Assembly (NCBI GenBank): GCA_002816455.1
Contig: MUCR01000060.1
Location: 1 to 41,731, forward strand
Source of the DNA: SAR202 cluster bacterium Io17-Chloro-G4
GTDB taxonomy: Bacteria > Chloroflexota > Dehalococcoidia > Lucifugimonadales > UBA3495
DNA length: 41,731 bases
Direction of reading: 5' to 3'
Every line of letters begins with the position of its first letter. The stretch's first letter is position 1. The notes under the pieces are model-generated. The model was not told the origin of the DNA and searched no databases. It saw only the letters and a list, made by a program, of their open reading frames with translations. A program made the position numbers and the translations under genes. This document shows, piece by piece, positions 1 through 8,165 of the stretch.

Positions 1-359
1 AAGCAAGTATTTAGGCGTACCGACAGCTTCTTGTCAGGGGTGTCCCCTTCATCCGGCATTCCGGCGGCTTCCAAGACTGCGCTTATAACCGGCATGGCGC
101 CGACCAAGTGGCAGGTGGAGCCCCAACAAAGCTCCACGCGGTGCTGGCAAGGAGGCTCGAAGCGGAAATTTGGGTAGAAAGACGCTACCGCCCAAACGTC
201 GTTGACCGTAGTGTTGGTGAACGCCGCAACCGCCGTCACGGCTTCCTTAGGGATGTAGCCCAACTCATCTTCAATAGCCAGCAGAGAAGAGAGAACTGTT
301 ACCGTGGGCTGAGTTTGACCGTGGACGGCATCGGCAATTCGCTGTGTCAGCCCATCCAT
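1..359 (-). CDS. NuoE-like [2Fe-2S] thioredoxin-fold subunit, N-terminal part (cut by window edge)
   Basis: The minus strand is open from an ATG at 359 to the window edge (119 full codons), with GGAG 8 bases upstream. The translation resembles the NuoE/HoxE/FdhG family, the [2Fe-2S] subunit of complex I, NAD-linked hydrogenases and formate dehydrogenases. The visible features are a helical N-terminus with IEDELGYIPKEAV, then VASFYPNFRF, then ELCWGSTCHLVGA. The C-xxxx-C of LCWGSTC matches the first pair of cluster ligands; the second pair would lie beyond the edge. An additional Cys occurs in PPCQHR. Whether it belongs to complex I or to an NAD-dependent formate dehydrogenase or hydrogenase cannot be told without its downstream neighbours. 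Family assignment is by eye, fairly sure; the specific complex is unknown. Confidence 0.72.
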   Translation of the reverse strand, partial: MDGLTQRIADAVHGQTQPTVTVLSSLLAIEDELGYIPKEAVTAVAAFTNTTVNDVWAVASFYPNFRFEPPCQHRVELCWGSTCHLVGAMPVISAVLEAAGMPDEGDTPDKKLSVRLNTC

Positions 360-441
360 GTGTTGGGCTCCTAAAGAGGATCAGGTATAGGGGTCAAATG
401 TCTGCAACCAAGTTCGTGAATTTGGTAACAAACGGCCCTAA

Positions 442-470
442 TATTAACACATGACTGGGCGTGGTATCAA
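442..470 (-). promoter_or_regulatory. Candidate sigma70-type promoter for the NuoE-like gene
   Basis: On the minus strand TTGATA (470-465) and TTAATA (447-442) are separated by exactly 17 bases. The predicted leader to the ATG at 359 is about 75 nt. Confidence 0.4.
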
Positions 471-580
471 CAGGCGACAGCTTTGTTGGCGAAGCTAATC
501 GGGCAGTTAAACGCCCGACGTCAATAGGGAAGGTTAACCCAACCGGCAGACGAACTAACTCGAACGCCACAACCCTGGGC

Positions 581-612
581 AAAAATAAAGAGCGGCGTTA
601 GCCGCTCTTTAT
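581..612 (-). terminator. Intrinsic terminator of the UGSC selenoprotein gene
   Basis: A perfect 12-bp stem (ATAAAGAGCGGC with GCCGCTCTTTAT) around a 4-base loop is followed on the minus strand by a run of five T. It lies about 75 bases after the stop codon of the selenoprotein gene, and so separates it from the NuoE-like gene. Confidence 0.8.
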
Positions 613-685
613 CGGGATACTTAAGGTGTCGGTTGGGTGGCCCCATCAACGTTTTCCCCGCGATGAGGAAGGCTTTTCGGGATGC

Positions 686-1255
686 CTACTCGGTAGGACC
701 AGTGTTGCTGCCCAACAAGATCTGCTCCACCTCATCGGCGATGCTCTCCGCCCTGGACCGGCATTCTTCGTCGGTCAGGCTGGACAACGGGTGCTCCGCC
801 ACGACGAACTCGTAGTCGGGCACGCCCATCATACGGGTCATGGCTTTGGCGGTGTTTAGGAACACATGAGTGATGATGGAAGCGGTGGGGATGCCAAGCC
901 TCTCCATCTCGATGCCGTCGTGCACACTGCACGAACTGCAGGAGCCTCAATCACCCACCCCGGTAATCAACACGTCCACCTTATCCAGAGCTTGTTGAAT
1001 CACTTCCGGCTTAGTGGGCAGCGAGGCGCTGTGCTTGCTCAGCATAATCACCTCTTTTAAGCCGTGTTTCTCGGTCAATATACTAGCCAATTCTTGCAGA
1101 ACCTTGTCGGAGTTGGCCTTGCTGTTTTCCAGCAGACCCAAGGTTTTGCCAGCCAATGACTGGGGACGGTCGTTCAACTCAAAGTTGCCTTGAGCCAGGT
1201 CCGTTCCCTGGGGATTTACTAGACGCATGTTTCGCACTGTCACTGTTTCAGCCAT
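686..1255 (-). CDS. UGSC-family selenoprotein with in-frame TGA (Sec103)
   Basis: Two open frames, 1255-950 and 946-689, lie in the same reading frame and are separated only by one TGA at 949-947. Read through, they give one 189-residue protein ending in TAG at 688-686. The residues around the TGA are VGD-U-GSCSSC, which is the U-G-S-C motif that names the UGSC family known from marine selenoprotein surveys. Sec103, Cys106 and Cys109 would form a redox-type centre. The hairpin just after the TGA fits a bacterial SECIS. The ATG at 1255 has AGGAGG 4-5 bases upstream; a candidate promoter lies at 1336-1364 and a strong terminator at 581-612, so this is probably a single-gene unit. The function of the family is not known to me; a thiol/selenol redox role is inferred from the motif only. 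An ordinary nonsense mutation is unlikely because the TGA sits exactly at the family's U position. Confidence 0.85.
918..949 (-). promoter_or_regulatory. Putative bacterial SECIS element (UGA plus hairpin)
   Basis: After the TGA (949-947) there are 12 bases, then a perfect 7-bp stem TCGTGCA (934-928), loop GTG (927-925) and TGCACGA (924-918). The loop begins about 20 nt after the UGA and its first base is G, as expected for SelB-bound bacterial SECIS hairpins. An alternative 5-bp stem CTGCA/TGCAG with loop GTTCG overlaps it, so the exact fold is uncertain. Confidence 0.6.
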
Positions 1256-1335
1256 GCTGCCTCCTGGTCATATTTGCCGGGTGATCAACCTAGATTAACC
1301 GACAATCGAATATTGGGCGATCGAATGCTGGGCTA

Positions 1336-1364
1336 ATCATACACTGCTCCTCATTGTTTGAAAA
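1336..1364 (-). promoter_or_regulatory. Candidate promoter for the selenoprotein gene
   Basis: Minus strand TTTTCA (1364-1359), 17-base spacer, TATGAT (1341-1336). The -10 box matches 5 of 6 consensus bases and the -35 box 4 of 6. Confidence 0.35.
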
Positions 1365-1485
1365 GGACTATCGGACGCCTAGGAACAATTCCAATCAAAG
1401 GGTAATCAGCGGGCGTTCTGAACGTTGACCTTCATAGGTTTTTTCAACGATTAGCAACAAATTACCCGAGATTTTGGGCATCAGC

Positions 1486-1515
1486 TTGACAGATTCGCCC
1501 GATGCCGCATATACT
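1486..1515 (+). promoter_or_regulatory. Strong sigma70-type promoter of the envelope-protein cluster
   Basis: A consensus TTGACA (1486-1491), an 18-base spacer and TATACT (1510-1515) give a predicted leader of about 125 nt before the GTG at 1649. The leader contains a CCGCCG/CGGCGG hairpin. Confidence 0.7.
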
Positions 1516-1648
1516 GCCTCGTTATTACTAAATTGTTAAGAATAATTACACATACTAACTGATATATGTATATTCGCTCTGGCTTCGCCACGAGCCGCCG
1601 ATTGTGACTTCGGCGGACGGCCGACAACTGTTGTGATTCGGAGGGAAA

Positions 1649-2791
1649 GTGCTCTACACCGAAAAAACGCTAATCAGTCTGGTGGCGATAATCGCAGGAC
1701 TGTTGGGGATGCTCGCGGTATTCGTAGCCTTGTCGCCCGCTCCAACGGCTTCGGCGTGGAACCTGACGTCGGATCAAGTTGCCAACCAATGGGTCCTCAG
1801 CCCAGGGCCGGACTATGACCCTATCCCTAGCGTCACTCTGGCAGTTACTGGATCGGGCGAAGTTACCGCCAATTTCGGTGTTGCCGGCGACGCTACGACA
1901 ATCACGGCGTTGGCTTTGGCCGCTATGACATCACAGGTTAGTTCCGCCCTCACGATTTCCGTTCAAGACAGTGACACGCTGGACGACACCCAGACCATAA
2001 GGGTAATCCTGCTATTCGACCCCTCGGACGCAGAGCCTAGCGAGGCGGCTATTACCACAGCGGCTACCGGATCTGAAGCAGTGGACACCCTGGCGGTATT
2101 CACTTGGACCAAGGGGTCTCCATTCAGTTCCAGCACATTCCAATTGACCTCTCCCAGCACGGGCTCTTGGAGTGTCGACGGCACGATCAATCCTCTGGGT
2201 TCTGCCCTCAGCGGTGATTTTACCCTCAACCTAATCCCCAGTCCCATAGCGGCTTTTGCGGCCGGCGGAGCAGGCCAAGACGGTTGGGATGTGTTAGTCG
2301 AGGTAACGGACAGCACGTCCACCGACACGGACTCATCGTCCCTGAGGGACCAAGCGATGGGAGCGTTTGCCCAAATCAGCGTGAATCCGGCAACGGTCTC
2401 CTTCGGCACATTGACCGCCAACACCAGCAACAACCCGGTAACCACGCCGGGGAGCGGGACATTTGACGCAACTTCTGTGTCCAATCAGACCCATGCGTTG
2501 ACAATACAAGCGAGCTCCAGTTGGAGCGACGGATTTACGACCTTGACCTTAGACCCGGACGGGGGCCCAGGTGTCGACGCAATATCCCTGCAGGCCGATG
2601 ATGACGCCACTGTGGCGGACGCCCAGTTTGTCACAGCTACGGCAGCCGACCTCACGGGTCATTCCACCGACGGCCGGGACACCACCGAAGCGGGCACAGT
2701 CACGCCAATAGGATTGTTCTTAGACCTGGGTACCATCGGCGCTGGCAGCGACTTCGAGGGGACGTTCACTGTGATTGTTGACGGTGGCTGA
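1649..2791 (+). CDS. Exported protein of unknown function, first gene of envelope cluster
   Basis: This is a 380-residue protein starting at GTG with GGAGGGAAA just before it. A hydrophobic signal segment (about residues 8-35) ends in a plausible signal-peptidase site, ASA before WNL. The rest is rich in Thr, Ser, Asp and Gly with alternating hydrophobic residues, as in secreted beta-sandwich proteins. No catalytic motif or membrane anchor is visible and Cys is absent. I do not recognise a family. It is followed after 8 bases by the next exported protein and is preceded by a strong promoter, so it is probably made in quantity as a cell-surface or secreted component. A role as a structural envelope subunit is inference. 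Confidence 0.75.
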   Translation: MLYTEKTLISLVAIIAGLLGMLAVFVALSPAPTASAWNLTSDQVANQWVLSPGPDYDPIPSVTLAVTGSGEVTANFGVAGDATTITALALAAMTSQVSSALTISVQDSDTLDDTQTIRVILLFDPSDAEPSEAAITTAATGSEAVDTLAVFTWTKGSPFSSSTFQLTSPSTGSWSVDGTINPLGSALSGDFTLNLIPSPIAAFAAGGAGQDGWDVLVEVTDSTSTDTDSSSLRDQAMGAFAQISVNPATVSFGTLTANTSNNPVTTPGSGTFDATSVSNQTHALTIQASSSWSDGFTTLTLDPDGGPGVDAISLQADDDATVADAQFVTATAADLTGHSTDGRDTTEAGTVTPIGLFLDLGTIGAGSDFEGTFTVIVDGG

Positions 2792-2799
2792 TACAGGCC

Positions 2800-4620
2800 A
2801 TGTCCAGTATTTATCTTAAAGGCATGAGGAGGACGATGTTCGTCCTCCTCATCTTGCTCATAAGCGCTGCCTATTACATTGGCGTACCGGAGGCCCGCGC
2901 CCAAGGAGGAAGAATCGCCGCTTCGGGCACGTTCTCGGGATGGCAGTTGGAAATCCCCCAGGGTTCCGAAGCTGGCGGCTTGGACCGTTTCCTTGTCGTG
3001 TTCAACAATTCCGGGGAAATCCTGGACTTCACGGCCGGGTCTCAGGGACCGGCGGGCATTGGCATCGAGTTCAGCGAGCCCGTGTTCACGTTGGAACCAG
3101 GTGGGCAAAAGAGGTTGTCGGTTGCTGTTATCGTCTCCGAAGATGCTGTTCCGGGAATCTACGACCTGAGAGCGACCGTTACTGCCAGGGCAAGCGGGGC
3201 AGCAAGCGGCGTCGGTGTATCCACGGGAATTGCCCAGAAAGCCCGAGTCACGGTTATTGGCGATTCCGCTGTTGTGGACATTTCGGTTGTGAGCCCACAG
3301 GGGCAGCCTGTCGTGGCCGACGTTAGGTTGTTCCGGGAATTCTTGGAGCGGAAAAACGAGGTGGGCTACAGCGGCACCGGATCCTTGGAGTCCCGTGTCT
3401 CACCTGGGGACTACACTGCCAGTGCTTATGTTGGAGGGGAGAGCATTGCAGAAGAGTCATTCAGTATCTCCGTAGATGAAATCAAAGAAATTGAGTTCGT
3501 TGTCAGGACGGTGTTTATATCTGACGTTACGGTAACTCCTCATTACCGGGGCAGCACCACCGAATTATCCTTTGTAACTATGACTTATTCCCTTAACAAC
3601 CTGGGCTCTCCGGCGACGGCGGCGGAAGTCATTTTAAAAGTCAGCAAAGATAACGTTCCCCTGGAAGAAGCCTCAATTTTGACTCTGGATACTTTGGAAA
3701 TTGGCGCCACTAGGGGAAGCCACAATTACATTCCTCAAGCTGGGTGGGTAGCCGGATCATACCGGCTTGCGGCGGCTCTGCTAATTGAAGGCAGGCCTTA
3801 TACTTCCAGCCTGGAAGCGGAGATCACAGCTGGGCCACAAAGAGGAGGGGGGCTGAGCACCGAAACCCCAGCCCCTCCCACAGCCATCGCAGCGACTGCG
3901 GCCCTTCCGACTCCCACCCTTGCGCCAACCCCTTCACCCAATACTAAGCTGGAGCCTACAAGCATTCCGGAGCCGAAGCCAGAGAGCAGGGGAAACCCTG
4001 CGGCCAAAGCTGCACCTTCGGGCACCGGGGACGAGACTTCCTCCTCCGTCGGATTAAGCAGTGTGGTTCCTGGCCTTTCTATTACCGACATCTCTTCTCG
4101 GGTATCTGAATTAGGGGTAGTCCAGGAAAAGGTCGTTTTAGTTTCCCTGGACAGGTTGGCGACCTTAGAGATTTCGGAAGGTACTCTTGCTTTAGGCGCC
4201 GAAGGGCAGGCTCTGACTGCTTTGGAGATCCGGCCAGCCGTTCAACCCATACCATTGCCAAAGGACACTTCGCTGATCGGGGTGGTCTACGAGTTCGGCC
4301 CTTCCGGCGCCACCTTTTCTCCCCCGGTCAGTGTTAGCTTGGGTTATGCTCCGGCGGAATTGTCCGCCGGCGACGCTGCTGAAGACCTGATGGTCTTGCG
4401 TTACGACAATAGCCAGGGATGGCTCCCGTTGGAAACATCGGTGGACGCCGCCAACGCAGTTGCCGGCGCAAGAACAAGCCATTTCTCACAATTCGCGCTT
4501 GCTGCATTGCAACCTTCATCTTCTTCAGATCTGCCTATGATAGTTGGCGTGATTGGAGCCGCCGCTGCAGTAGTTCTTGTAATCGCCTTCGCCGTCCGCT
4601 TCAGGTCACGTCAGGTCTGA
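2800..4620 (+). CDS. Exported, C-terminally anchored surface protein
   Basis: The 606-residue frame begins with basic residues (KGMRR) and a hydrophobic signal segment ending at EARA before QGG. Residues about 35-340 look like repeated beta-sandwich domains of the NEW1/CARDB kind (VFTLEPGGQKRLSVAV, VPGIYDLRATV). A Pro/Thr/Ser-rich spacer (about 350-410) follows, then a beta domain ending HFSQFALAAL like the terminal domain of many archaeal and Chloroflexota surface proteins. A single C-terminal membrane helix (about 578-600) ends in basic RFRSRQV. Start is uncertain: ATG at 2800, 2824 or 2836 (the last has GGAGG nearby) would all keep the signal core. Topology implies an extracellular protein anchored in the cytoplasmic membrane. 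Function unknown. Confidence 0.75.
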   Translation: MSSIYLKGMRRTMFVLLILLISAAYYIGVPEARAQGGRIAASGTFSGWQLEIPQGSEAGGLDRFLVVFNNSGEILDFTAGSQGPAGIGIEFSEPVFTLEPGGQKRLSVAVIVSEDAVPGIYDLRATVTARASGAASGVGVSTGIAQKARVTVIGDSAVVDISVVSPQGQPVVADVRLFREFLERKNEVGYSGTGSLESRVSPGDYTASAYVGGESIAEESFSISVDEIKEIEFVVRTVFISDVTVTPHYRGSTTELSFVTMTYSLNNLGSPATAAEVILKVSKDNVPLEEASILTLDTLEIGATRGSHNYIPQAGWVAGSYRLAAALLIEGRPYTSSLEAEITAGPQRGGGLSTETPAPPTAIAATAALPTPTLAPTPSPNTKLEPTSIPEPKPESRGNPAAKAAPSGTGDETSSSVGLSSVVPGLSITDISSRVSELGVVQEKVVLVSLDRLATLEISEGTLALGAEGQALTALEIRPAVQPIPLPKDTSLIGVVYEFGPSGATFSPPVSVSLGYAPAELSAGDAAEDLMVLRYDNSQGWLPLETSVDAANAVAGARTSHFSQFALAALQPSSSSDLPMIVGVIGAAAAVVLVIAFAVRFRSRQV

Positions 4621-4643
4621 AAACTTCCAGATTCGTCGTAATA

Positions 4644-6890
4644 ATGCCTCTGATATCGCTGGCCCTGCTCATCACACTGGGCTTGATGGCGCTTTCTTTC
4701 CCACGGCCTGATATTTCCATGGCGCAAGCAGAAGAGGGAACGATCGCAGCCAGCTTTTCTATCTTTGTGCCCATAGCAACCGTTGATACAACCATCACTC
4801 CGACCCCAGCAGAACTCAGCGACTTAGAAGCTGCTCTTGAGCCCATTGTGGGAGTGGACTTGACGCTCACCTTCGCTCCCGTAGAAATTATTTCGTCGGT
4901 CACGCCGGGCAGCGAATTAACCATTCCCCTTCCGTTAACCGGCGCCCCGGAAGAATTATTCCCTGGAAATATCAATTTTGTTCTGGACAACTTGGACGTG
5001 GAAACCACGGGTGGGATATCCACGGCCACTGTGCAGTTCGACCCTGTGCTGACAGTCCAAGCCGAGGTTTCTTTGGCTGGAACTGACGAAGCCGGTCTTA
5101 ATCTAAACTTGACAGACCCGCAGCTCATTTTCACCCCTCCCGACCCAAATGCTGCCCTCCTGCCCGGCGGCGACCCCTTAGTGACCGAGATCGGCGCCAG
5201 CTTTGACGTAGAGCTCACCGAATTACCAGACGGGTCTGTTGTGGACGTGACTTTCGCCAAAGACACTTCAGCTTTGTTGAGCGATGCCGTCGCCAAATTC
5301 TCTTTAATAGCCGACAGCGTGGATGCGGAAATAGGGGTTCTAAGCAGCGACGTTGCTTTCGGTGTCAAAGTGTCGAAGGTTGGTATTGGCGACCAGCACC
5401 TGGGCGACAATTTGGTTACCTTGGAGGTCAGCCAGGATTGGTTCGACGCAAAAATCGGAGAGGGGAAACGAATATTGATCGCTAAGTTCGATGACGCTGG
5501 CGATCCGGTTGTTCCTCCCCAAGATGTTACCGATTCCTGCACTTCCGCCGCCGAACCCGTTGTTTGCTCCGCTACTCTTTCTGGCTCTTTGGGCGGGTTG
5601 AACACCTATTTCCTGGCGGCCATGACATTGGAGAACTCCCCGCCTGTGGTTGTTGCGGCGTTCACGGCCATAGAGGTATTACCCGGTGAAGGCACTTTCG
5701 CTATAGTTGCCACCGCCACCGACCCTGATGAAGACCCATTGGTCATCAATAGCTTTTTGGTCACGCCGCCGTTGACCGGCTTGGAAATTGAGCTGAGCAC
5801 AGTTCCATTAGCCATGGTGAGCTTTGAGATTGGTAGTGGGAATGCTGAAATCAGCGGCCCGGATCCCGAGGCAATATTGGCATCCTTGAGGGATCTGGGC
5901 GGATTCGCCGTGGAAAACGGCCAAACAATCCAAGTCGAAATCGTAGTAGGCCCGGATGTGACAATTCAATTACAAGGGGGCGGGTCAATAAAAGTCGAGG
6001 CAGCTGAAATAACGCTAAGCGTCACGGCCACAGACCCGCTGGGGCAATCCAGCACGGCTGTCTCCAGCCCAGTATTCCCGGCTCCGATTGCCCCCGCAGC
6101 CGCACAACAAATCGTAGAAAATTCTACGACCGCTACCGGAGTTGGCTCCGACGCTACGTTCCCTTCCGTGAACGCTCAGTTAGCCGTATCTCAATCCAGA
6201 ACGCAGGTCCTCCCCAACCAAGAATCTCGCATCCAAACGCCCGATGGGCGAGCGGAAATAGCGATCCCAGAAGGCTTCCTGGAATCAGACCAAGGGAGCC
6301 AATCAATCCAGCTTGTGCTGAAGAACTTGGACCCCGCCAAAGTTCCGGCTGACAGTAACGGCGTAACTCCAATACGGACTTTGGAGGTTAATGCTTTGGT
6401 CGATGGCCATGACGGTTCGATCACCGTTGGTGAGGCGGCAACCCTGGTTATAACTTTGAGCACACAGGACATCGAAATGGCCGGAGGCGACTCATCATCG
6501 TTGACCATCCATCAGCTAGACCCGGCAACGGGTACATGGGAGCCGCTGACCACTGTGTACCGTACCGGGGCAGAGCCGCCCCGGTTGGAAGCAACATTGC
6601 AAGACTTCCAACATACGGCTATCGGAATTTTTCGGGATGCTCCTCCAGCTTCTCTTGAGAGGGGTCTTGAGCGGAACACACCACTTCAAGACGAATCCAC
6701 GCCTATATCCAATAATCCCGAACTTTCGCCTGCGCCAACCATACGTGTCCCAGTGATAGAAGAAGCCGGTGGTTGGTCTTCCGAAGCGAAGATCGGAGTC
6801 GGGTTTGCCGCCGCTATATTGCTGGTGGCCCTTGCGACCGCCGTACTGCTCATTTTCCGTACTGCTCATTTTAAGGAAGGACCAACCTGA
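4644..6890 (+). CDS. Large exported, C-terminally anchored surface protein
   Basis: The open frame extends back to 4419, but its first 200 bases overlap the end of the preceding gene in another frame; the first sensible ATG after that is 4644, giving about 748 residues. The signal segment MPLISLALLITLGLMALSF lacks a basic start; the in-frame codons just before it would add LKTSRF, so a non-canonical start nearer 4618 is possible. Residues AQAEEGTIAAS follow the predicted cleavage site. The body is Thr/Val/Pro-rich beta-type sequence with a cadherin-like stretch (AIVATATDPDEDPLVI), a ZU5/PGF-like stretch (GRAEIAIPEGFL), and a domain ending FQHTAIGIF that parallels the end of the preceding protein. 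A single membrane helix lies near the C-terminus, followed by RTAHFK. It is likely a partner of the preceding protein on the cell surface. Confidence 0.7.
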   Translation: MPLISLALLITLGLMALSFPRPDISMAQAEEGTIAASFSIFVPIATVDTTITPTPAELSDLEAALEPIVGVDLTLTFAPVEIISSVTPGSELTIPLPLTGAPEELFPGNINFVLDNLDVETTGGISTATVQFDPVLTVQAEVSLAGTDEAGLNLNLTDPQLIFTPPDPNAALLPGGDPLVTEIGASFDVELTELPDGSVVDVTFAKDTSALLSDAVAKFSLIADSVDAEIGVLSSDVAFGVKVSKVGIGDQHLGDNLVTLEVSQDWFDAKIGEGKRILIAKFDDAGDPVVPPQDVTDSCTSAAEPVVCSATLSGSLGGLNTYFLAAMTLENSPPVVVAAFTAIEVLPGEGTFAIVATATDPDEDPLVINSFLVTPPLTGLEIELSTVPLAMVSFEIGSGNAEISGPDPEAILASLRDLGGFAVENGQTIQVEIVVGPDVTIQLQGGGSIKVEAAEITLSVTATDPLGQSSTAVSSPVFPAPIAPAAAQQIVENSTTATGVGSDATFPSVNAQLAVSQSRTQVLPNQESRIQTPDGRAEIAIPEGFLESDQGSQSIQLVLKNLDPAKVPADSNGVTPIRTLEVNALVDGHDGSITVGEAATLVITLSTQDIEMAGGDSSSLTIHQLDPATGTWEPLTTVYRTGAEPPRLEATLQDFQHTAIGIFRDAPPASLERGLERNTPLQDESTPISNNPELSPAPTIRVPVIEEAGGWSSEAKIGVGFAAAILLVALATAVLLIFRTAHFKEGPT

Positions 6891-6933
6891 ACAAGTCGAT
6901 TCCGAACCCAGATAATCCCAGTGAACAGCAGTT

Positions 6934-8163
6934 TCAACCCTCTATTCTGGCGGCGGATTTAGGCAGGATAATCCCGGCGATAAACAAAAACCACGCTCCT
7001 ACCGCCCAAATGATAAATCCCGGCACAAACGTGCCGGTCCCGTCCCGGATTGCTCCCACCACAATCGGGGAAATGAACATGCCGATTCCAGATACTGTGA
7101 CGAATGTTCCCCAGACCACCGCAACCTTTTCCGGGGTCATGCCCGGAAGCTCCATGGGCAAGGAAAGAAGCGTGGGCGCATACGACCACGACCCAATGCC
7201 CAACAATATTATTGACACATAGATGGCGAGGTTACTATCGATCAGAAAAGAGCCCAGGCCGCCAAGCCCCAACAAAAGCCCGGGCACGATGAAAAACGGC
7301 TTCTTTGACGCAATCTTAAGCGGTAGAAAACCGCCCACCAAGACTGCGAGCACACCCACAAAGGGGAGCAGGCCGGTAATAAATCCAGCCTGAGTTAATG
7401 ACATGCTGCGGACTTCATGGTAGAAGGTCGGCAACCAACTGGTCAGTGCCGTGTACTGCATAAAAACCAGAGCGTCCGCAGCCACCAAGAGCAAAATCGT
7501 CCGGTTGCGCAGGACGCTCATGACTTCTTTTATCGATATTCCAGCCTCGGATGCCCGCGTGCCGGGCTCAACCTTCCCAAAGATGCCCCATGCAACGGCC
7601 CCCGCCATGGCAATTCCGCCAAACAGGGCCAGCGTGTTCTCCCAGTCCATTGCGTTGGCCAGGGGCGCCGCCACGGAAACCGATAGAGCCACTCCCAAGC
7701 TCAGGGCGGCCATGTCCAGCCCGTTCATGATGGTGACTTCTTTGGGCCGGAACCACTGCATCAGCAACGGTCCGGTGGCCGGGATGATGGCGCCGAAGCC
7801 GATTCCGTAAGCCAAACGAAGCACGAGCAAGGTCCCGAAATTGGGAGCCACTGCCGAGAGCACCAGCAAGCCCATTAGAAACCAGCCCAGGAAGTACATC
7901 CGTTTTAGGCCGAAACGTACGGCGATAATTCCGCCGGGCAACCCAAAGAACGAGTGGACCAACAAGGCCAGAGCTATCAGCAAGCTTGCTGTGGCTCGGC
8001 TTACTCCGAACTCGTCTATGATGAGCGGAAAGAGGGGCGCCACGACGAAAAAGTTTATTCCAACAGAGAAATGGGCAAACAGGATCAAACCCGCAATCAC
8101 GAAGCGGTACCGCTGACGCGAATAAGCTTTTGACGGCATCCGTACGGCCTGCGGTGTGTTCAT
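6934..8163 (-). CDS. MFS transporter (12-helix type)
   Basis: A 409-residue membrane protein with about twelve hydrophobic segments. The loop between helices 2 and 3 carries the MFS A-like motif (GGIIAVRFGLKRMYFLG). The N-terminal cytoplasmic stretch is basic (SKAYSRQRYR). It sits 2 bases after the stop of a second MFS gene, so the two are almost certainly co-transcribed. It ends convergently with the envelope cluster with only 43 bases between. The substrate cannot be read from sequence; the organic-acid-type catabolic genes further upstream suggest a small organic anion (inference). Confidence 0.85.
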   Translation of the reverse strand: MNTPQAVRMPSKAYSRQRYRFVIAGLILFAHFSVGINFFVVAPLFPLIIDEFGVSRATASLLIALALLVHSFFGLPGGIIAVRFGLKRMYFLGWFLMGLLVLSAVAPNFGTLLVLRLAYGIGFGAIIPATGPLLMQWFRPKEVTIMNGLDMAALSLGVALSVSVAAPLANAMDWENTLALFGGIAMAGAVAWGIFGKVEPGTRASEAGISIKEVMSVLRNRTILLLVAADALVFMQYTALTSWLPTFYHEVRSMSLTQAGFITGLLPFVGVLAVLVGGFLPLKIASKKPFFIVPGLLLGLGGLGSFLIDSNLAIYVSIILLGIGSWSYAPTLLSLPMELPGMTPEKVAVVWGTFVTVSGIGMFISPIVVGAIRDGTGTFVPGFIIWAVGAWFLFIAGIILPKSAARIEG

Positions 8164-8165
8164 GG

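Larger units (their letters stand above)
360..685. other. Intergenic region between selenoprotein gene and NuoE-like gene
   Basis: I see no convincing gene here. It holds the terminator of the upstream gene (581-612) and a candidate promoter for the NuoE-like gene (442-470). The small open frame at 394-582 has no family resemblance and overlaps the promoter. Confidence 0.5.
1256..1648. other. Divergent promoter region
   Basis: No gene is seen. The region holds the leader and candidate promoter of the minus-strand selenoprotein gene and the strong plus-strand promoter of the envelope cluster. It also carries a near-identical 14-base direct repeat, ATCGAAT(AT/GC)TGGGC, at 1305-1318 and 1320-1333, inside the selenoprotein leader; its meaning is unknown. 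Confidence 0.6.

Noticed and set aside
394-582. 62-codon minus-strand frame
   Set aside because: It overlaps the candidate promoter for the NuoE-like gene and has no recognisable sequence.
947-949. TGA as a nonsense mutation making a pseudogene
   Set aside because: The codon is exactly at the U of the UGSC motif, both sides remain conserved and a SECIS-like hairpin follows, so recoding explains it better.
4419-4643. Upstream extension of the third envelope gene
   Set aside because: It overlaps the preceding gene's conserved C-terminal anchor in another frame, and the extension has no signal peptide or family pattern.
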